From NCBI GenBank assembly GCA_932294295.1, contig OW028580.1, positions 36,897,336 to 36,961,335 on the forward strand: DNA of 64,000 nucleotides, read 5' to 3'. This stretch comes from Alitta virens (taxonomy: Eukaryota; Annelida; Polychaeta; Phyllodocida; Nereididae). Position 1 is the first letter of the stretch; each line of letters begins with the position of its first letter. Shown here piece after piece: positions 44,832 to 55,527 of this stretch. A program made the position numbers and the translations under genes. The notes beneath the pieces are model-generated. The model was not told the DNA's origin, did not search any database, and saw nothing but the letters and a program-made list of their open reading frames with translations.

Positions 44832-45093
44832 CTATTTCAAAATAGAGTTCAGATTTAGAATTCTATAGGTTAAAAGCCTATAAAAAGAGCTATCACTCAT
44901 GATCCTATGACTTTTGGTTATGTTCTTATGACAAAATTAAATACTGATTGGCAGCTATTTTGGATTAGCCAGTATAGCAACCCCAATGAGTATTTTTTAG
45001 TATGTCCTTTGTCTAGATTTGTGTCAAAGTTCATGCTTGTAGACAAATCTGCGCAATGACCCCCCACTGGATCCCTAAGGGCTGGGACTAGAA
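44832..45093. repeat. Long TIR, right arm
   Basis: Reverse complement of the left arm with roughly 15-20% mismatches and a few short indels, suggesting an old element. Confidence 0.85.
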
Positions 45094-45929
45094 GAAAAGT
45101 AAATGAATATTCTCACAGTTGAAAAATCATACGCCTAAGCAACAAATATATCACACATTTCAGTTAGAAAATGAAAACAATATAAAAATTGCAACAGTTA
45201 GTTAAATAGGATTACTAGAATACAGTGAAATAAAGATGTATCTCTGTGGTACAATTATCAAATGAAGCAGACGTTGTAAATCACCAAAAAAAGCTGATGA
45301 TGTGACAATTGATGATGGTTGCAGACTACGAATGAAGGCAGCAACTACAAGGGTCGCATCAAGAATTATGTCATAAGTCAGATGATAGTAAGGTTAGTTT
45401 CCCTGCAAGATGGCAAATAACCATAACATTAGCTCAGATAGCTCTGATAACTTATTCCAGGGAACAATTAGATTTCAGCTGACAATGAAATTTGTGAGGA
45501 TCTTAACGAAAGAAAGATCGCATTATGACAGTTAGTGTCATTCTATTTCATAACCACCACTCCACGAGAGTATGTACTATTCGAGCCTGTTAGATGTTAG
45601 CAAAATTAGTAATTAATGACCCGACCACAAACTTTGTTATGTTCATTCACCACAAACAAAATTATTGAGCAATTATCTTATTCCGTAACTCAGTAAAATT
45701 ATGGTCATCGTTGGGGAGCACTACCTTCTCTCTCTCTCTCTAGGAGTCTCCTTTCATCCATGACCTCTCGTTCATTCATCTTTCTTTTTTTTCTTTTTTA
45801 TAATTATCATTGTTTCTTTTTTTAAATTATTATTATTATTATTTCTATTTAAAGTTAGATTTACCTATTTGTGTGTTTGTTAATGTTATATGTGTGGTAT
45901 GTATTGTGGTGTATGCCATGAAAAATAAA

Positions 45930-45955
45930 TAATTCTGTCTGTCTGTCTGTCTCTC
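45930..45955. repeat. (TCTG)n/(TC)n tract
   Basis: CTGTCTGTCTGTCTGTCTCTC immediately beside the TRP-box exon donor; it may be the tail of a small retroposon covering about 45720-45929. Confidence 0.7.
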
Positions 45956-45957
45956 AC

Positions 45958-46127
45958 CTTCTCTCTCGCCTTCTCTCTTCTTGCAATATTGAAAGATACT
46001 GTAAACATGGCTGAGGAATATCAACGGTGGTGGAAAAGGTGGTTTATTGCTGTATTCTTTGATCAAGAAGTATCGTTGGAAATGCCAGTACTGATTGGTC
46101 TGACGCTGGACATCGTTAAAAGTGTAA
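45958..46127 (-). CDS. TRPM2-like exon: TRP box
   Basis: The 170-nt exon has a CAACAG acceptor and GTGAGA donor. It reads YTFNDVQRQTNQYWHFQRY then LIKEYSNKPPFPPPLIFLSH. This is the TRP helix after S6, which in TRPM channels couples nucleotide binding to gating; the W-x-F-Q-R and Pro-rich P-P-P-L-I segments are diagnostic. It ends with one base of a split codon. A (TCTG)n tract abuts the donor on the intron side. Confidence 0.93.
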
Positions 46128-46552
46128 CTGTTGCGGAATATCAGAGAATAAAGAGATGAAAATTTTAAAATTGTATTTGTGCATCCATTAATCAACTATA
46201 TTGCAATGAGAATAAGATTCAGTCCGGCCTTGGACATTTTCAAAAGTTTACCTGTAGTGGAAAATGAAAATTAATAGAAAAAAGAGATGAATATCAAAGT
46301 TGTGCATCAGTTAATCAAACAATAATACCTTGTATCTTGAGGTTGCAGAAATTAATTAGCTAGGGAATGAAATAGCAACTCTGAAAATATGCTGTAAATT
46401 AAATCACAAATGAGAGAAAGTGCTGAATATAAAGTTTAATGAACTAAAACTATTTCAATGACTTTTAGAGGCATTGTTCAGATTAAAACTGAAATAAATG
46501 GCACAAAATAACTGCTGGGCTAACCTTTTTAGCTGAATATAGAAATCTTCTT

Positions 46553-46885
46553 GAAGCAGCTGGGTGGCCTGATGGTTAAGGCATCAGTCAATTCCACATT
46601 GGCCAGCTCTGCTGAAGGTCCCAGGACCCGGGTTTGATCCCAGGTCTGGGCACTCTTCATAAGCTACATCCCAGCTGGATTTCAATCACATGAAACATTA
46701 AATTTGAGGTGCCTTGTGCTCTGTGTCTATGCTGAGATAAGTAAAAGACCCCACCCGTAGGGTACATGTGTAACATGGTGCAGACTCCAAGCCTTACCAT
46801 CTCATCATTACATCTGCCTCTGGCAGCTGGTCATACAAGCTAGCTTAGCTTCAGATCCAGTAGCATTGAGACATTAGACAATATG
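46553..46885 (+). mobile_element. tRNA-derived SINE
   Basis: A box TGGCCTGATGGTTAAGG (46565-46581) and B box GGTTTGATCCC (46631-46641) are spaced as in a tRNA gene. A conserved tail follows (GAGGTGCCTTGTGCTCTGTG, TCTATGCTGAGATAAGTAAA, CATCTGCCTCTGGCAGCTGG, CATTGAGACATT). The related copy at 39580 shows this is a dispersed family. It is not a functional tRNA gene because the cloverleaf stems do not pair throughout. Confidence 0.85.
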
Positions 46886-47267
46886 GAGCACCAGCAACAT
46901 TCAACAGATAAATAAAATGCGTAACATCATGACTTCTGTGAAGAATACTGACAAATATGTCAGAAAAGTAAATTACTAAAGCCTGTTGGAGCATCATTCC
47001 ATAAAGCGCCACAAACACCATCGTCCAATGAAAAAGATATGGGAGAGTGTCACAAGGGGAGGAACTAAGGAAGGATGTTCATAGTAATTCTTAATCAAAG
47101 AAAACTGCTGGGCCTTCCAGGACGCGTAAGAGTTTTTCTGCACCGTCTTGAAAGTGTTGCTATAACAAAACAAAAAACACTAAGCACTTGAAGGAGTGGT
47201 AGGACCCCATCATTATGACCAATCTCAAATCCCAATCCAAAATTTATATAAATGGTCTTACAGCAGA

Positions 47268-47395
47268 TTCCATAGACTTGGAAACTAAACTCAGAGGACG
47301 TCATGTGAATCAAGGAATACCATTGGCTACATAAAGTCCCTCAGTCAATGGGAGTCCTTAATTTGCATGATGTCCTCTGGAGTGTAGTTTTAAGT
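47268..47395. mobile_element. Palindromic MITE (ACTTGGAA family), copy 1
   Basis: ATAGACTTGGAAACTAAACT at the left and a complementary AGTGTAGTTTTAAG at the right flank GTCATGTGAATC...GATGTCCTCTGG. A longer relative is at 49253 and a partial one near 10140. Confidence 0.5.
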
Positions 47396-47639
47396 TAATT
47401 ATACAAAAGTCACAATAAGGTAGTTATATTAACAGTGTCTATTCTGATGTTGTGTTTGAAATGAGCTGTCAGACTACAATTCTTGTCATTGCTTCAAGCA
47501 GTTGGACGGTTGGACGTCACTCTCAATAGCTGTTGTTGAATGTTTCATGTTTAAATTGGCTGCTACAATATTTCTTGCAATATTAAAATTTCAGCGCTGA
47601 AGGACCAAACTTTATCACAAAGTACCTTGGGATGATCGT

Positions 47640-48240
47640 GTTAAGTTGACCTAGTTTGAGTCACCTTGACCTTTTTTCAAGGTCACAGGTCACTTTTAGT
47701 GCCAAATTTAAAGAATTTCAATTCACATATCTCTCAAACTATTACAGTTACATACAAATGGCCTTGGATCTTGTGATTAAATGTGTTTTTAAAATATGGT
47801 GCACTTTTCAGTCTATGCGCAAATCGGACAATACCGGAAGTCATAAGAGCTAACGAGGGTGCCAAAAGTTGGCCTTTACTTGGGGCCAGTGCAGTGTGAA
47901 AGATGAAGATGATGTCAAAACGATACCTTGGAATTGAGCTTTCGAGCTGAAAGTTTTTGAATTGGAAGACATTGACATGTACATTATTTATATATAATAA
48001 ATTTTGGTGGAACATTATTGGTTGAATTAAAAAAAATTTATAAATATGGACAACCAATTTCTAAGTACTGAAATACTGAAAATGGTAATTTTCAATGAGA
48101 AATATTCAATTTAAACAAATGCAAAGCATTTTTGACCCCCACAATTCATATGTGAGCTTTCAGAATCTGCTGTCAATTTTGACCTTTGACCTATACATCA
48201 AGGTCAAAGTCAAGGTCAACAGTTTTATCAATACTGAAAT
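47640..48240. repeat. Repeat bounded by AGGTCA-type motifs
   Basis: AAGGTCACAGGTCA at 47681-47694 and TGACCTTTGACCT at 48180-48192 are AGGTCA half-sites spaced by one base. Further AAGGTCA copies are at 48201-48219. It looks like a dispersed repeat with nuclear-receptor-like motifs. No gene is seen in 46890-48670. Confidence 0.5.
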
Positions 48241-48329
48241 ATGTTTATTGATTTATTTTGAATAAAAAGCACTTCGATTTGACTCAAACAGGGTATGAGT
48301 AATCATGGTACACTAGAACTATGGAAACC

Positions 48330-48445
48330 CCACCCTAACCCTTATCCTGACCATGATGATAACCTTAATCCTAGTTGTAGCTGTAACCTTAAGCTTCAAA
48401 ACTAACCCTTTTAATCTTAACCCAAACTTTAACCCTAACCTCCAC
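48330..48445. repeat. Degenerate telomere-like C/A-rich tract
   Basis: Scattered CCCTAACCC, TTAACCC and AACCCTAACC words across about 115 bp, too irregular to be a true interstitial telomere. Confidence 0.5.
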
Positions 48446-48675
48446 ATTAACTGTTTAACAATTATTGCATAATCAAATTGGTGAAGCCTAGTAACTGTTA
48501 ACAGTTCCCAAGTTCTAGTTATATTTGGTCTACCTATATCTACATTATAATATGTAACGCACCAGACAATGTGTTACTTTTTTCTTAAACCAAATATAGT
48601 ATACTGTATTATACATAAAAATTAGATGCACATAGAAACAGTATTTAATGTTGTACAGATACACTTCAGTCATAC

Positions 48676-48826
48676 CTGAACATGGCAATGAGAAGGTTGG
48701 GCATTAGAACATTGGTGATGAGGATGTAAACTCCAAGCAGAGCAGGAACAATCCAATGCGCATGAGGACATCGTGTTTGGGTCCCATTACGCCATAACAA
48801 TGGATCCGATGTGCAAGTGACATCAC
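48676..48826 (-). CDS. TRPM2-like exon: outer pore and S6
   Basis: The 151-nt exon has a CCAG acceptor and GTATGA donor. It encodes a Cys-bearing turret (DVTCTSDPLLW, TRCPHAHW) and S6 with the TRPM signature HWIVPALLGVYILITNVLMP then NLLIAMF. It begins with two bases of a split codon and ends AG, completing Ser with the next exon's T. The channel gate lies in this helix. Confidence 0.93.
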
Positions 48827-49252
48827 CTGGAGTATATAACTTCATGATATAAAAGATTATTAGGTCTGATATAAAATATATTAAGTATGGGGATCACACT
48901 CTCAGTCTCATAATAATTTGAGTTTTTGCCCTTATGTGATTGCAATAGGACTATTAATACCACAGTGATTATTATTATTGATTATGGCAATTTCCAGGGC
49001 CAGCTACAGTTTAATTTAAAGCATTTGTATTTACAAATTCAGACAGCACAAAATTAGATATAAATTTTGTCTCATGAGTGACTGTCATCACCCAGTAAAA
49101 ATTAGACTGATCTGTCTGGGTAGGCAGTGGGCCAATATTGATCTGCACAACACTCAGTGCATGGCAATAAAGGCAGAGGCCAAAGCAGCCAGTGGGCCAA
49201 CAAGATAATGGGCTGACACAACATTGCATAGACTTACAGCCAAATTTACTGA

Positions 49253-49411
49253 CTTGGAAACCATAGACTTGGAAGCTAAACTCCAGATGACATCATGTGA
49301 ACCCAGACCTTTGGCCAAGGGAGTCCCTCAACCAAACTAAGTCCGGGATTCACATGACGTCATATCGAGTTTAGCTTCCAAGTTTCTCAGATTGTTAGTT
49401 TCCAAGTCAAA
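49253..49411. mobile_element. Palindromic MITE (ACTTGGAA family), copy 2
   Basis: GACTTGGAAACC at the left and GTTTCCAAGTC at the right; within it ACTTGGAAGCTAAACTCCAG faces CGAGTTTAGCTTCCAAGT. A non-coding hairpin of about 160 bp. Confidence 0.75.
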
Positions 49412-49491
49412 GAATTCAGCTGTAAAATCCAGGCTTGGCTTTATTTGGATATACTGCTACCTAGGAATCTCTAAATATTCCGAGCTGCTAG

Positions 49492-49493
<2 letters not shown>

Positions 49494-49530
<37 letters not shown>

Positions 49531-49532
49531 AA
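49494..49532. repeat. (CTA)n(CTG)n microsatellite
   Basis: Trinucleotide tract ACTACTACTACTG then CTG repeats. 49533-51100 holds no gene; a run of C at about 49925-49940 is also present. Confidence 0.95.
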
Positions 49533-50539
49533 ATAAAGCTTCACAGTGAACGTTTCATTCTAATTTCTTGCTGCAATCAGTGTTCATATTGATTTTGCTA
49601 AAATATGATTCCTTTGATGTCTACATAATTCGGCAAAATTAATTTTAGACAATGAAAGCAAAGCCTGAGTGTCACAGTCAGACTGTTTATATAAATGATG
49701 AGCAGTTATCAAAACTGTTAAGTACCATGTCGTTCTTGTCACCAGAGGGCAGTGTAGTCTGGCTTTTATTGAGTGGCTCCATCTACTGGTGATAAATTGC
49801 ATAAACATTGAGTGAATAATATGCTGTCCATTGGAATATATATGGTTGAGCTTTTAAAATTCTGTGTGACAGTAAAATTTCTCTGCTCTGGAAACGAAAG
49901 TGTTATTCCCATCTGTCGGTCTCCCCCGCCCCCCCCCCCCCACCCGCCTGTCGGACGGACATTGATGAGAACAAAAACCCTTTTTCGAACTTTGCTTGCT
50001 AAGGGTTAAAAATAATTAGCTCCACTAGATGTCGCATTCAGCTGAACTTGCGGACAGTGACACCTGCACCCATGGGTGCCTTTTACTTGCCTTGGCATAA
50101 ACACCAAGTGAGGCAAGCCAAGGCACCTCCAACTCACCCAGGAAATGTACCCCAGGCAAATCTCGCAAAGTTGAGGCATTATCATAATTTATTCATGTGG
50201 CTCACGTGATCAGAGCTTTCAAACTAAGAAAACCAATTAGATGGGCTTGTCCGCCGTTAACAGTGTATGATATCTACTCATATGGAGTGTTAACACAGTT
50301 TACCTTGTTCAGAATCAGTTTTCATAACTTCAATTAATATATACACACAACTCAGGCCATGTCAAGGCGGGGTCAACTAATTTAAATATAACGTTTGGGT
50401 CTCTGCTGATTGGCTAGTTTGGAGCCTATTTACTGGAGCCTTTGCTGGAGTGCTCCAACTGAACATGTCACACAATCATTGATTTGACATCCAACAAGGA
50501 TATCCTGTATTTCTGCACCTAATGCCAGTGATGGGCTAA

Positions 50540-50665
50540 TAAGTACATGCAGGGACCATGGCAATGAGATGATGGATGAAACAGCCATCCAACTTAGGCC
50601 CCATCCAGGAATTGAACCAGAGTGCCTGGGCCATGAGTCAAACCCGGGACTGTCAGCAGAGCTAT
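50540..50665 (-). mobile_element. tRNA-SINE-like head, minus orientation
   Basis: On the minus strand, CCCGGGTTTGACTCATGG and GGTTCAATTCCTGGATGG resemble B-box sequences; 50045-50165 nearby resembles the tail of the SINE family in the same orientation. Both are diverged. Confidence 0.45.
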
Positions 50666-51102
50666 AACTTTACAAAATGTCCAGATATTTCATGTAAAAC
50701 TTCAAATCTCAACACGTCCAATGCAGTTATCCTTTAAAATGTTTAAAAACAATGGTTTCAGATTTTTCAGAAAATCATACAAGTTTGCATTCATCTTCTT
50801 TTATTCAAGGCCACATAAAATAATAAAATATCATGGAAATTCTGTATACCAGTATTTTCCTTTTGTTTTTTGCAAATTTATGTTCCCACAAACTTTGTCA
50901 ATGTGATTCCAAACTAACAAAGTTCAGTGAATCAAACCATTTCTGATATTATCTGTAAAATAACAGGATTGGAAATAAATTGAAGATTGAAAACAAGGTT
51001 TGAATATGAGTCTTTTAATCATTTAATAAAATACAATACCTTCATATTGGCTCTGGGATAAACTTTCAATTTTTTACTTAAATTTTTATGTCTCCACTAA
51101 AA

Positions 51103-52125
51103 GTTAAGGTAAGGTAAGGTAAGTTAAGGTAGGGTAAAACTTTATTTTACATTGGTATGGTTAATAAAAAAACAAACATAAGTATAAAGTGCTTGTAACC
51201 AACAATAAAACAAGTAGTTAAAACGGAAACAAAATAACAATACAGTTAAGACAGAAATAAAACCAACTATACAGTTAAAACAGAAACAAAACAAACTATA
51301 CATTTAAAAACAGAAACAAAACAAACAATACAGTTAAAACAGAAACAAAACAAACAATACAGTTAAAACAGAAACAAAACAAACTATACATTTAAAAACA
51401 GAAACAAAACAAAGTATACAGTTAAAACAGAAATAAAATTAACAATGACAGAGCGTTAAAATGCATGTCATGACAGCAAAAGGGCTTAAAATAAATTTCA
51501 TATAAAAACGTAAGCATGTTATGAATAATTAAAAAACACATGATCCAGTCTTTGCATTGCCCAATATTATTTGGTAGCGTATTCCATGATGATAATCATA
51601 ATCATAATTACTGAGTATTACCCCAGCAAAGTGGTATTTAAACCATTTAAGAGATAGGGTAGCTGCTATCTCAAGAATGTCTTTAATAACAGTTAGATCA
51701 GCATTGTGGCTATTTATTGTAGTATTATCCGAATAATCACAGTTTTCAGAGTAAATAATTATTCAAAATAATCTTTAAGATATACATTGAACAGCAGAGG
51801 GCCTAAAATTGAGCCCTGGGGGACCAATCGAGGTAGTACCCCCCAGCTGCTTTGATGGTTACCTAATTTTCTGTCAGAGACATAGATACGAATGACCTCA
51901 CAGTTGCCAGAGTTTAAACCATAGGCATTCATTTGAGCTATTGGTAAGCCATGGGGTAAAGAATCGAAGGTTTTACTTAAGTCTATCTTAAGACAACAAT
52001 TTTCTTTTACTTTTTTCAAGCCATATTTTCCAGTCCTCAATGCATTTCAACAAGACATGTTCACAACTATACTTTTTTCTATATGCAGCACGGGCATTGT
52101 GAAATAAGCATTGTTAAATAAGCTT
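51103..52125 (-). mobile_element. Non-LTR retrotransposon fragment with reverse transcriptase
   Basis: The minus strand encodes LKIDLSKTFDSLPHGLPIA, MNAYGLNSGNCEVIRIYVSD and RLVPQGSILGPLLFNVYLKD, the palm region of a CR1/Jockey-type reverse transcriptase (frame at 51759-52040). Downstream are a 3' minisatellite and a terminal (TTACC)n tract at 51103-51137. It is 5'-truncated and interrupted after FNVYLKD. It lies between the TRPM2-like pore exon and the TLR. Confidence 0.85.
51235..51445. repeat. Minisatellite, unit about 33 bp
   Basis: About six copies of ACAGTTAAAACAGAAACAAA plus ACAAACTAT, within the 3' part of the non-LTR fragment. Confidence 0.9.
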
Positions 52126-52441
52126 GGAATATGATAATTTAGATGATGACAAATTATACCTTCAAATATTTACATAATGTGTGTGCTACTTATGCATATT
52201 CTTACATTTTTCAGCAAGCGGCGTCACGCACCAAGTTCAGCCTGATACCATTCTTGTAAATTGCAGCTGCCTGTTAAACAATGCAAGTCCTGGACTCAAA
52301 TTGTCCCGCCATTCCTGGTGACCATATCAGACCGGTAGGATTGTTTTCCACTTCTTTATCACACATTGTTCAGAATTTGCTGTACAGTTCACTGAATTCA
52401 TGCACCACACAACAACGAAACCTCTGCCCTGTATATCCAGT

Positions 52442-55258
52442 TTACACACCAGTTTCTATATAGAAGAGTTGCTTTTTGAGTGCCTTCCTAACAGCCTTCC
52501 AGAATAATGGCTGTTGAGCTGCTTCATTGGGCCAGGCAATGTAAGTCTTGGTAGTCAGAATATGGCGGAGCCGGGCGGTGAGTAGGTGATCAGGGATGCT
52601 GTCGAAGAGAATGGTGATAAGCCGATCCTTTCCATGTCCCTCTGCATCTAGTCTCATGTGTGCCATGGCCAGTTCAAGCTTGCACCAATAACTTGCAGCA
52701 AAGGCCTTTGATAACACGACTATGGTGCGACGACTTTCAACTATACTTTTCTTGATGTTCTCAGCAATGTCCACCCCAGCCAGCCAGTCACGATGGTGCA
52801 AACAGAGATGAAAACCATCAAGGCCATAGTATTCCAGATCAACATTGGGAAGCAATTGTTTCTTCACCCAGGGCAAGTCCTCTTCACTGTAGGCCACAAA
52901 AGCATCATACTCATAAACAACATCATCATGCATCTCCTTGTAGCGGTGTCTCCCTGTTCTGGCAAGGAACAGTGTGTACCGGACGTGCCAACGAAAATAC
53001 CATAGCAAATAAAGAAGGAAAATTGAAAAGACGCTAGCAAACCCAATACTCATAGGTTTCAAAATGAGCACCCACGGTTCTTCACAATCAGTCACATCCA
53101 AATGTATTGTCTGAAAATGCTCTTGTCCGGGTGGTTTGCATTTTATATCATGTTTCCTTGGAAAGTAGATTTTTTGAGCTCTTATCATCTGAAGTATCCA
53201 CAATATATCACACGTGCATACCAATGGATTGCCACTCAAAATTAACTTTTTCAATTTGGGCAGATGGATGAACGATTCCCAGTTCACATGACTGATCCTG
53301 TTTTTGGCAATGCTTAGCTCTTGCAGTTGTGTGGTATTTTTAAACGCAGATGGTTCGACATATGTGATGTAATTGATGTTAAGTATGAGCTTTTCAAGTT
53401 TGGTCAAAGGACTGAACATATGGGGAATCATCTTTGTAAACCTGCAGTTTTTTAGGCTAAGAATTCTCAGTTCGTGTTGTGTTGCCCAAATGTTTTGATG
53501 CCAGCTAGACTCATCTTTACCAATGTATGTATCAGCCAAATCCAATCCCGTTAGTTTCGTCAGATTTTGTATACTGCCATTGCCAAAATTTTTGTAGGTG
53601 ATTCTGTTTATGGCAAGGGTTAACCTGGTAAGATTTACAAACCCTGAAAATGCTCCTGGCTCGATGAAGTTTATCTTGTTATCGCGGAGTCGAAGCACCT
53701 GCAATGCTGGTAGACGAACCTGTGACTTCACTACAGTTAAATCATTGTGACTAAAATCCAAAATCTTTAAATTCTCAAAGCCATTCAGGACATGGAAGTA
53801 CAGTCTTTGGATAAAGTTATCCGGCAACAATAGCACATTCAGAGAGTTACTTAGCAGGCCAATGAATTCACTTCTGAAGTACTTTAGCCTATTAGATGCC
53901 AGATCGAGAGATTCAAGACTATCTAGACCAATGAAAGTACCCACTTTGATACCAGAGAGACGGTTATGTGATAAATCCAAAAATGTCAAATGCTGAAAGT
54001 TCATGAAGGAGTCAGGCTCGATTTCTTCTAATAAACAGTTCCCGAGATAAAGTTTGCCCAGAACATTTGGAGTGAATGATTCAAAAGCAGCTTTGCTCAA
54101 TATCGAAAAAGGATTAGTTGACAAAGACAGTTCTTCCAAAGATGAGTTTGCCAGTCCCCACACCAGATCAGGCAGCATGTTAGTCCTCAATCTATTGCCA
54201 ATCAAATCCAAGATTTTCAATGCCGGTAGATTGTGAAATGATTGCTTTTCTACTCTCTGAATGGAGGCGTATCGAATTTTTAATACTTCCAAGTTGTCAA
54301 GGTTTTGGAAAGCACCTTCAGTCAGATTTTGAATTGGGTTACTGCTTGCATCAATGTAACGAACTGTTTTTGGGAATAGTGGCACTTCTGAGAAAACCAA
54401 ATTCTCCAAATTAAGTCGCTCAATAGCAGGCATTTCACTGATCCAGTCATATCCTTTGATGGGGTTGTTTGACATAATCAAAGCTCGTAAATTGGTGACG
54501 TTAACAAAAGTCTTTCTTTTTATTTCTGTTATGTGATTGTCTCTCAAGTTGATACTTGTGACACGGAAGTCGTTAAATGCATCCTCTTCGATGGAAGTTA
54601 TGTTACAAGAAACTGCCACGATTGACTTAACATGTACAAACTTTTTCATGAATTCCTTCACAGATCCCCGCAATACATTAGCACTGAGATAGATGTTTCG
54701 CAATCTATCCAAGTTTTCAAAACAATCTAGATCGGTAGGTGTGATGTTCATTCCATTCCACGACACGTCGAGAAATACAATATTCTGAAGAACGCACAAA
54801 TTCTTGACACCTTCAGCAGTGATGGAACTGTTTTTAACGATGAGGTTTTCCAAGTTGATAAGGTGACTCAAGGCATTGGTGGTCAGAATTTTGAGGCGAT
54901 TATGAGAAAGATTCAAAGTGTGTAGCCCCTGCATGCACTTGAAAGCATCATCTCTGACAGCAGTTATCCAACATCTTCTAAGAATCAGCTTCTTTAGTTT
55001 AAAAAAATTCTTACAAGAAGAAGGCCCTCTCAATACTCCGAATTTTCCATTTCTTACTTCAAGAGAATTGGAGCCTTTTGGAATGTTAGGAATAAATCTC
55101 CAGTAACGTTCCTTGCAAGATATTTCGATCTTAGACGAATGGTGTCTACAATGACAAGAAAAAGGACAGTTCTTGTATATTCCATTTGTCAGAAAAACAA
55201 TTGAGGAAAACAACAACAGGCCTGGAAGAATCCCCATGATTGAATGAATGAGAACCAT
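52442..55258 (-). CDS. Toll-like receptor, complete, intronless
   Basis: 938 codons in one exon. A hydrophobic signal peptide (about residues 1-27) is followed by an LRRNT (CPFSCHCRHHS), about 20 leucine-rich repeats, one LRRCT (677-726, CTCDILWILQ...CKPPG...C), a membrane helix (about 737-757) and a cytoplasmic TIR domain (782-930). The TIR has box 1 YDAFVAYS, the BB loop RDWLAGVDIAENI (823-835) and box 3 FW (919-920). The single C-terminal cysteine cluster is the vertebrate-like arrangement. The BB-loop Pro is Ala, as in vertebrate TLR3. It would bind a microbial ligand and signal through TIR adaptors to NF-kB. A near-identical partial copy lies at 1-1051. The start ATG is followed by a good signal peptide. 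Confidence 0.98.
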   Translation of the reverse strand: MVLIHSIMGILPGLLLFSSIVFLTNGIYKNCPFSCHCRHHSSKIEISCKERYWRFIPNIPKGSNSLEVRNGKFGVLRGPSSCKNFFKLKKLILRRCWITAVRDDAFKCMQGLHTLNLSHNRLKILTTNALSHLINLENLIVKNSSITAEGVKNLCVLQNIVFLDVSWNGMNITPTDLDCFENLDRLRNIYLSANVLRGSVKEFMKKFVHVKSIVAVSCNITSIEEDAFNDFRVTSINLRDNHITEIKRKTFVNVTNLRALIMSNNPIKGYDWISEMPAIERLNLENLVFSEVPLFPKTVRYIDASSNPIQNLTEGAFQNLDNLEVLKIRYASIQRVEKQSFHNLPALKILDLIGNRLRTNMLPDLVWGLANSSLEELSLSTNPFSILSKAAFESFTPNVLGKLYLGNCLLEEIEPDSFMNFQHLTFLDLSHNRLSGIKVGTFIGLDSLESLDLASNRLKYFRSEFIGLLSNSLNVLLLPDNFIQRLYFHVLNGFENLKILDFSHNDLTVVKSQVRLPALQVLRLRDNKINFIEPGAFSGFVNLTRLTLAINRITYKNFGNGSIQNLTKLTGLDLADTYIGKDESSWHQNIWATQHELRILSLKNCRFTKMIPHMFSPLTKLEKLILNINYITYVEPSAFKNTTQLQELSIAKNRISHVNWESFIHLPKLKKLILSGNPLVCTCDILWILQMIRAQKIYFPRKHDIKCKPPGQEHFQTIHLDVTDCEEPWVLILKPMSIGFASVFSIFLLYLLWYFRWHVRYTLFLARTGRHRYKEMHDDVVYEYDAFVAYSEEDLPWVKKQLLPNVDLEYYGLDGFHLCLHHRDWLAGVDIAENIKKSIVESRRTIVVLSKAFAASYWCKLELAMAHMRLDAEGHGKDRLITILFDSIPDHLLTARLRHILTTKTYIAWPNEAAQQPLFWKAVRKALKKQLFYIETGV

Positions 55259-55493
55259 TGGATATTCGAATGTGTTTCAGTTTGAGAAAAAATCAGTAAT
55301 TAATGTTTCACGTATTTGCTCCATGTGACTTCCTCTTTCCAAGATAACATCCCAAATTGTTTCAACACGCAAAAACACCTACATTATCCATGTTTGCTGA
55401 TTATGCTTGTTAAAATGAATGTTACTAGTAATGGAACATCCGCAAAAGGCAATTAGGATTTGTTTTGCATGTCATGAGGAAACTGATGATATT

Positions 55494-55498
<5 letters not shown>

Positions 55499-55527
<29 letters not shown>

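Larger units (their letters stand above)
40387..45093. mobile_element. Unrecognised 4.7-kb element with long terminal inverted repeats
   Basis: The two ends are inverted copies of about 250 bp each. It lies in the intron between the first coiled-coil exon and the TRP-box exon. The interior has no recognised transposase; it holds a tandem duplication, a solo LTR and several 70-140-codon frames without known domains. Part of the interior (43487 and 44111) repeats the phrase ATGCATCAAAGCACCAACTG. It could be a foldback or DNA transposon relic. Confidence 0.7.
26177..48826 (-). pseudogene. TRPM2-like channel gene, 3' half, probably decaying
   Basis: Ten exons with consensus splice sites and, apart from one missing link, matching phases encode in order: outer pore and S6, TRP box, coiled coil (two exons) and a NUDT9-H domain (six exons). 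This order is specific to TRPM2, a calcium-permeable channel opened by ADP-ribose; in invertebrate TRPM2 the NUDT9-H domain is reported to be an active ADP-ribose pyrophosphatase. The N-terminal MHR domains, S1-S5 and pore helix are absent up to the TLR gene, and the final NUDT9-H exon was not found. A TGA at 26258-26260 and a degenerate Nudix box point to loss of function. It could instead be a gene whose 5' exons lie beyond the TLR, with the TGA as a polymorphism or error. Confidence 0.88.

Noticed and set aside
46561..46645. tRNA gene
   Set aside because: A and B boxes are present but the stems do not form a full cloverleaf and a SINE tail follows.
48330..48445. Interstitial telomere
   Set aside because: Only scattered CCCTAA words, no uninterrupted array.
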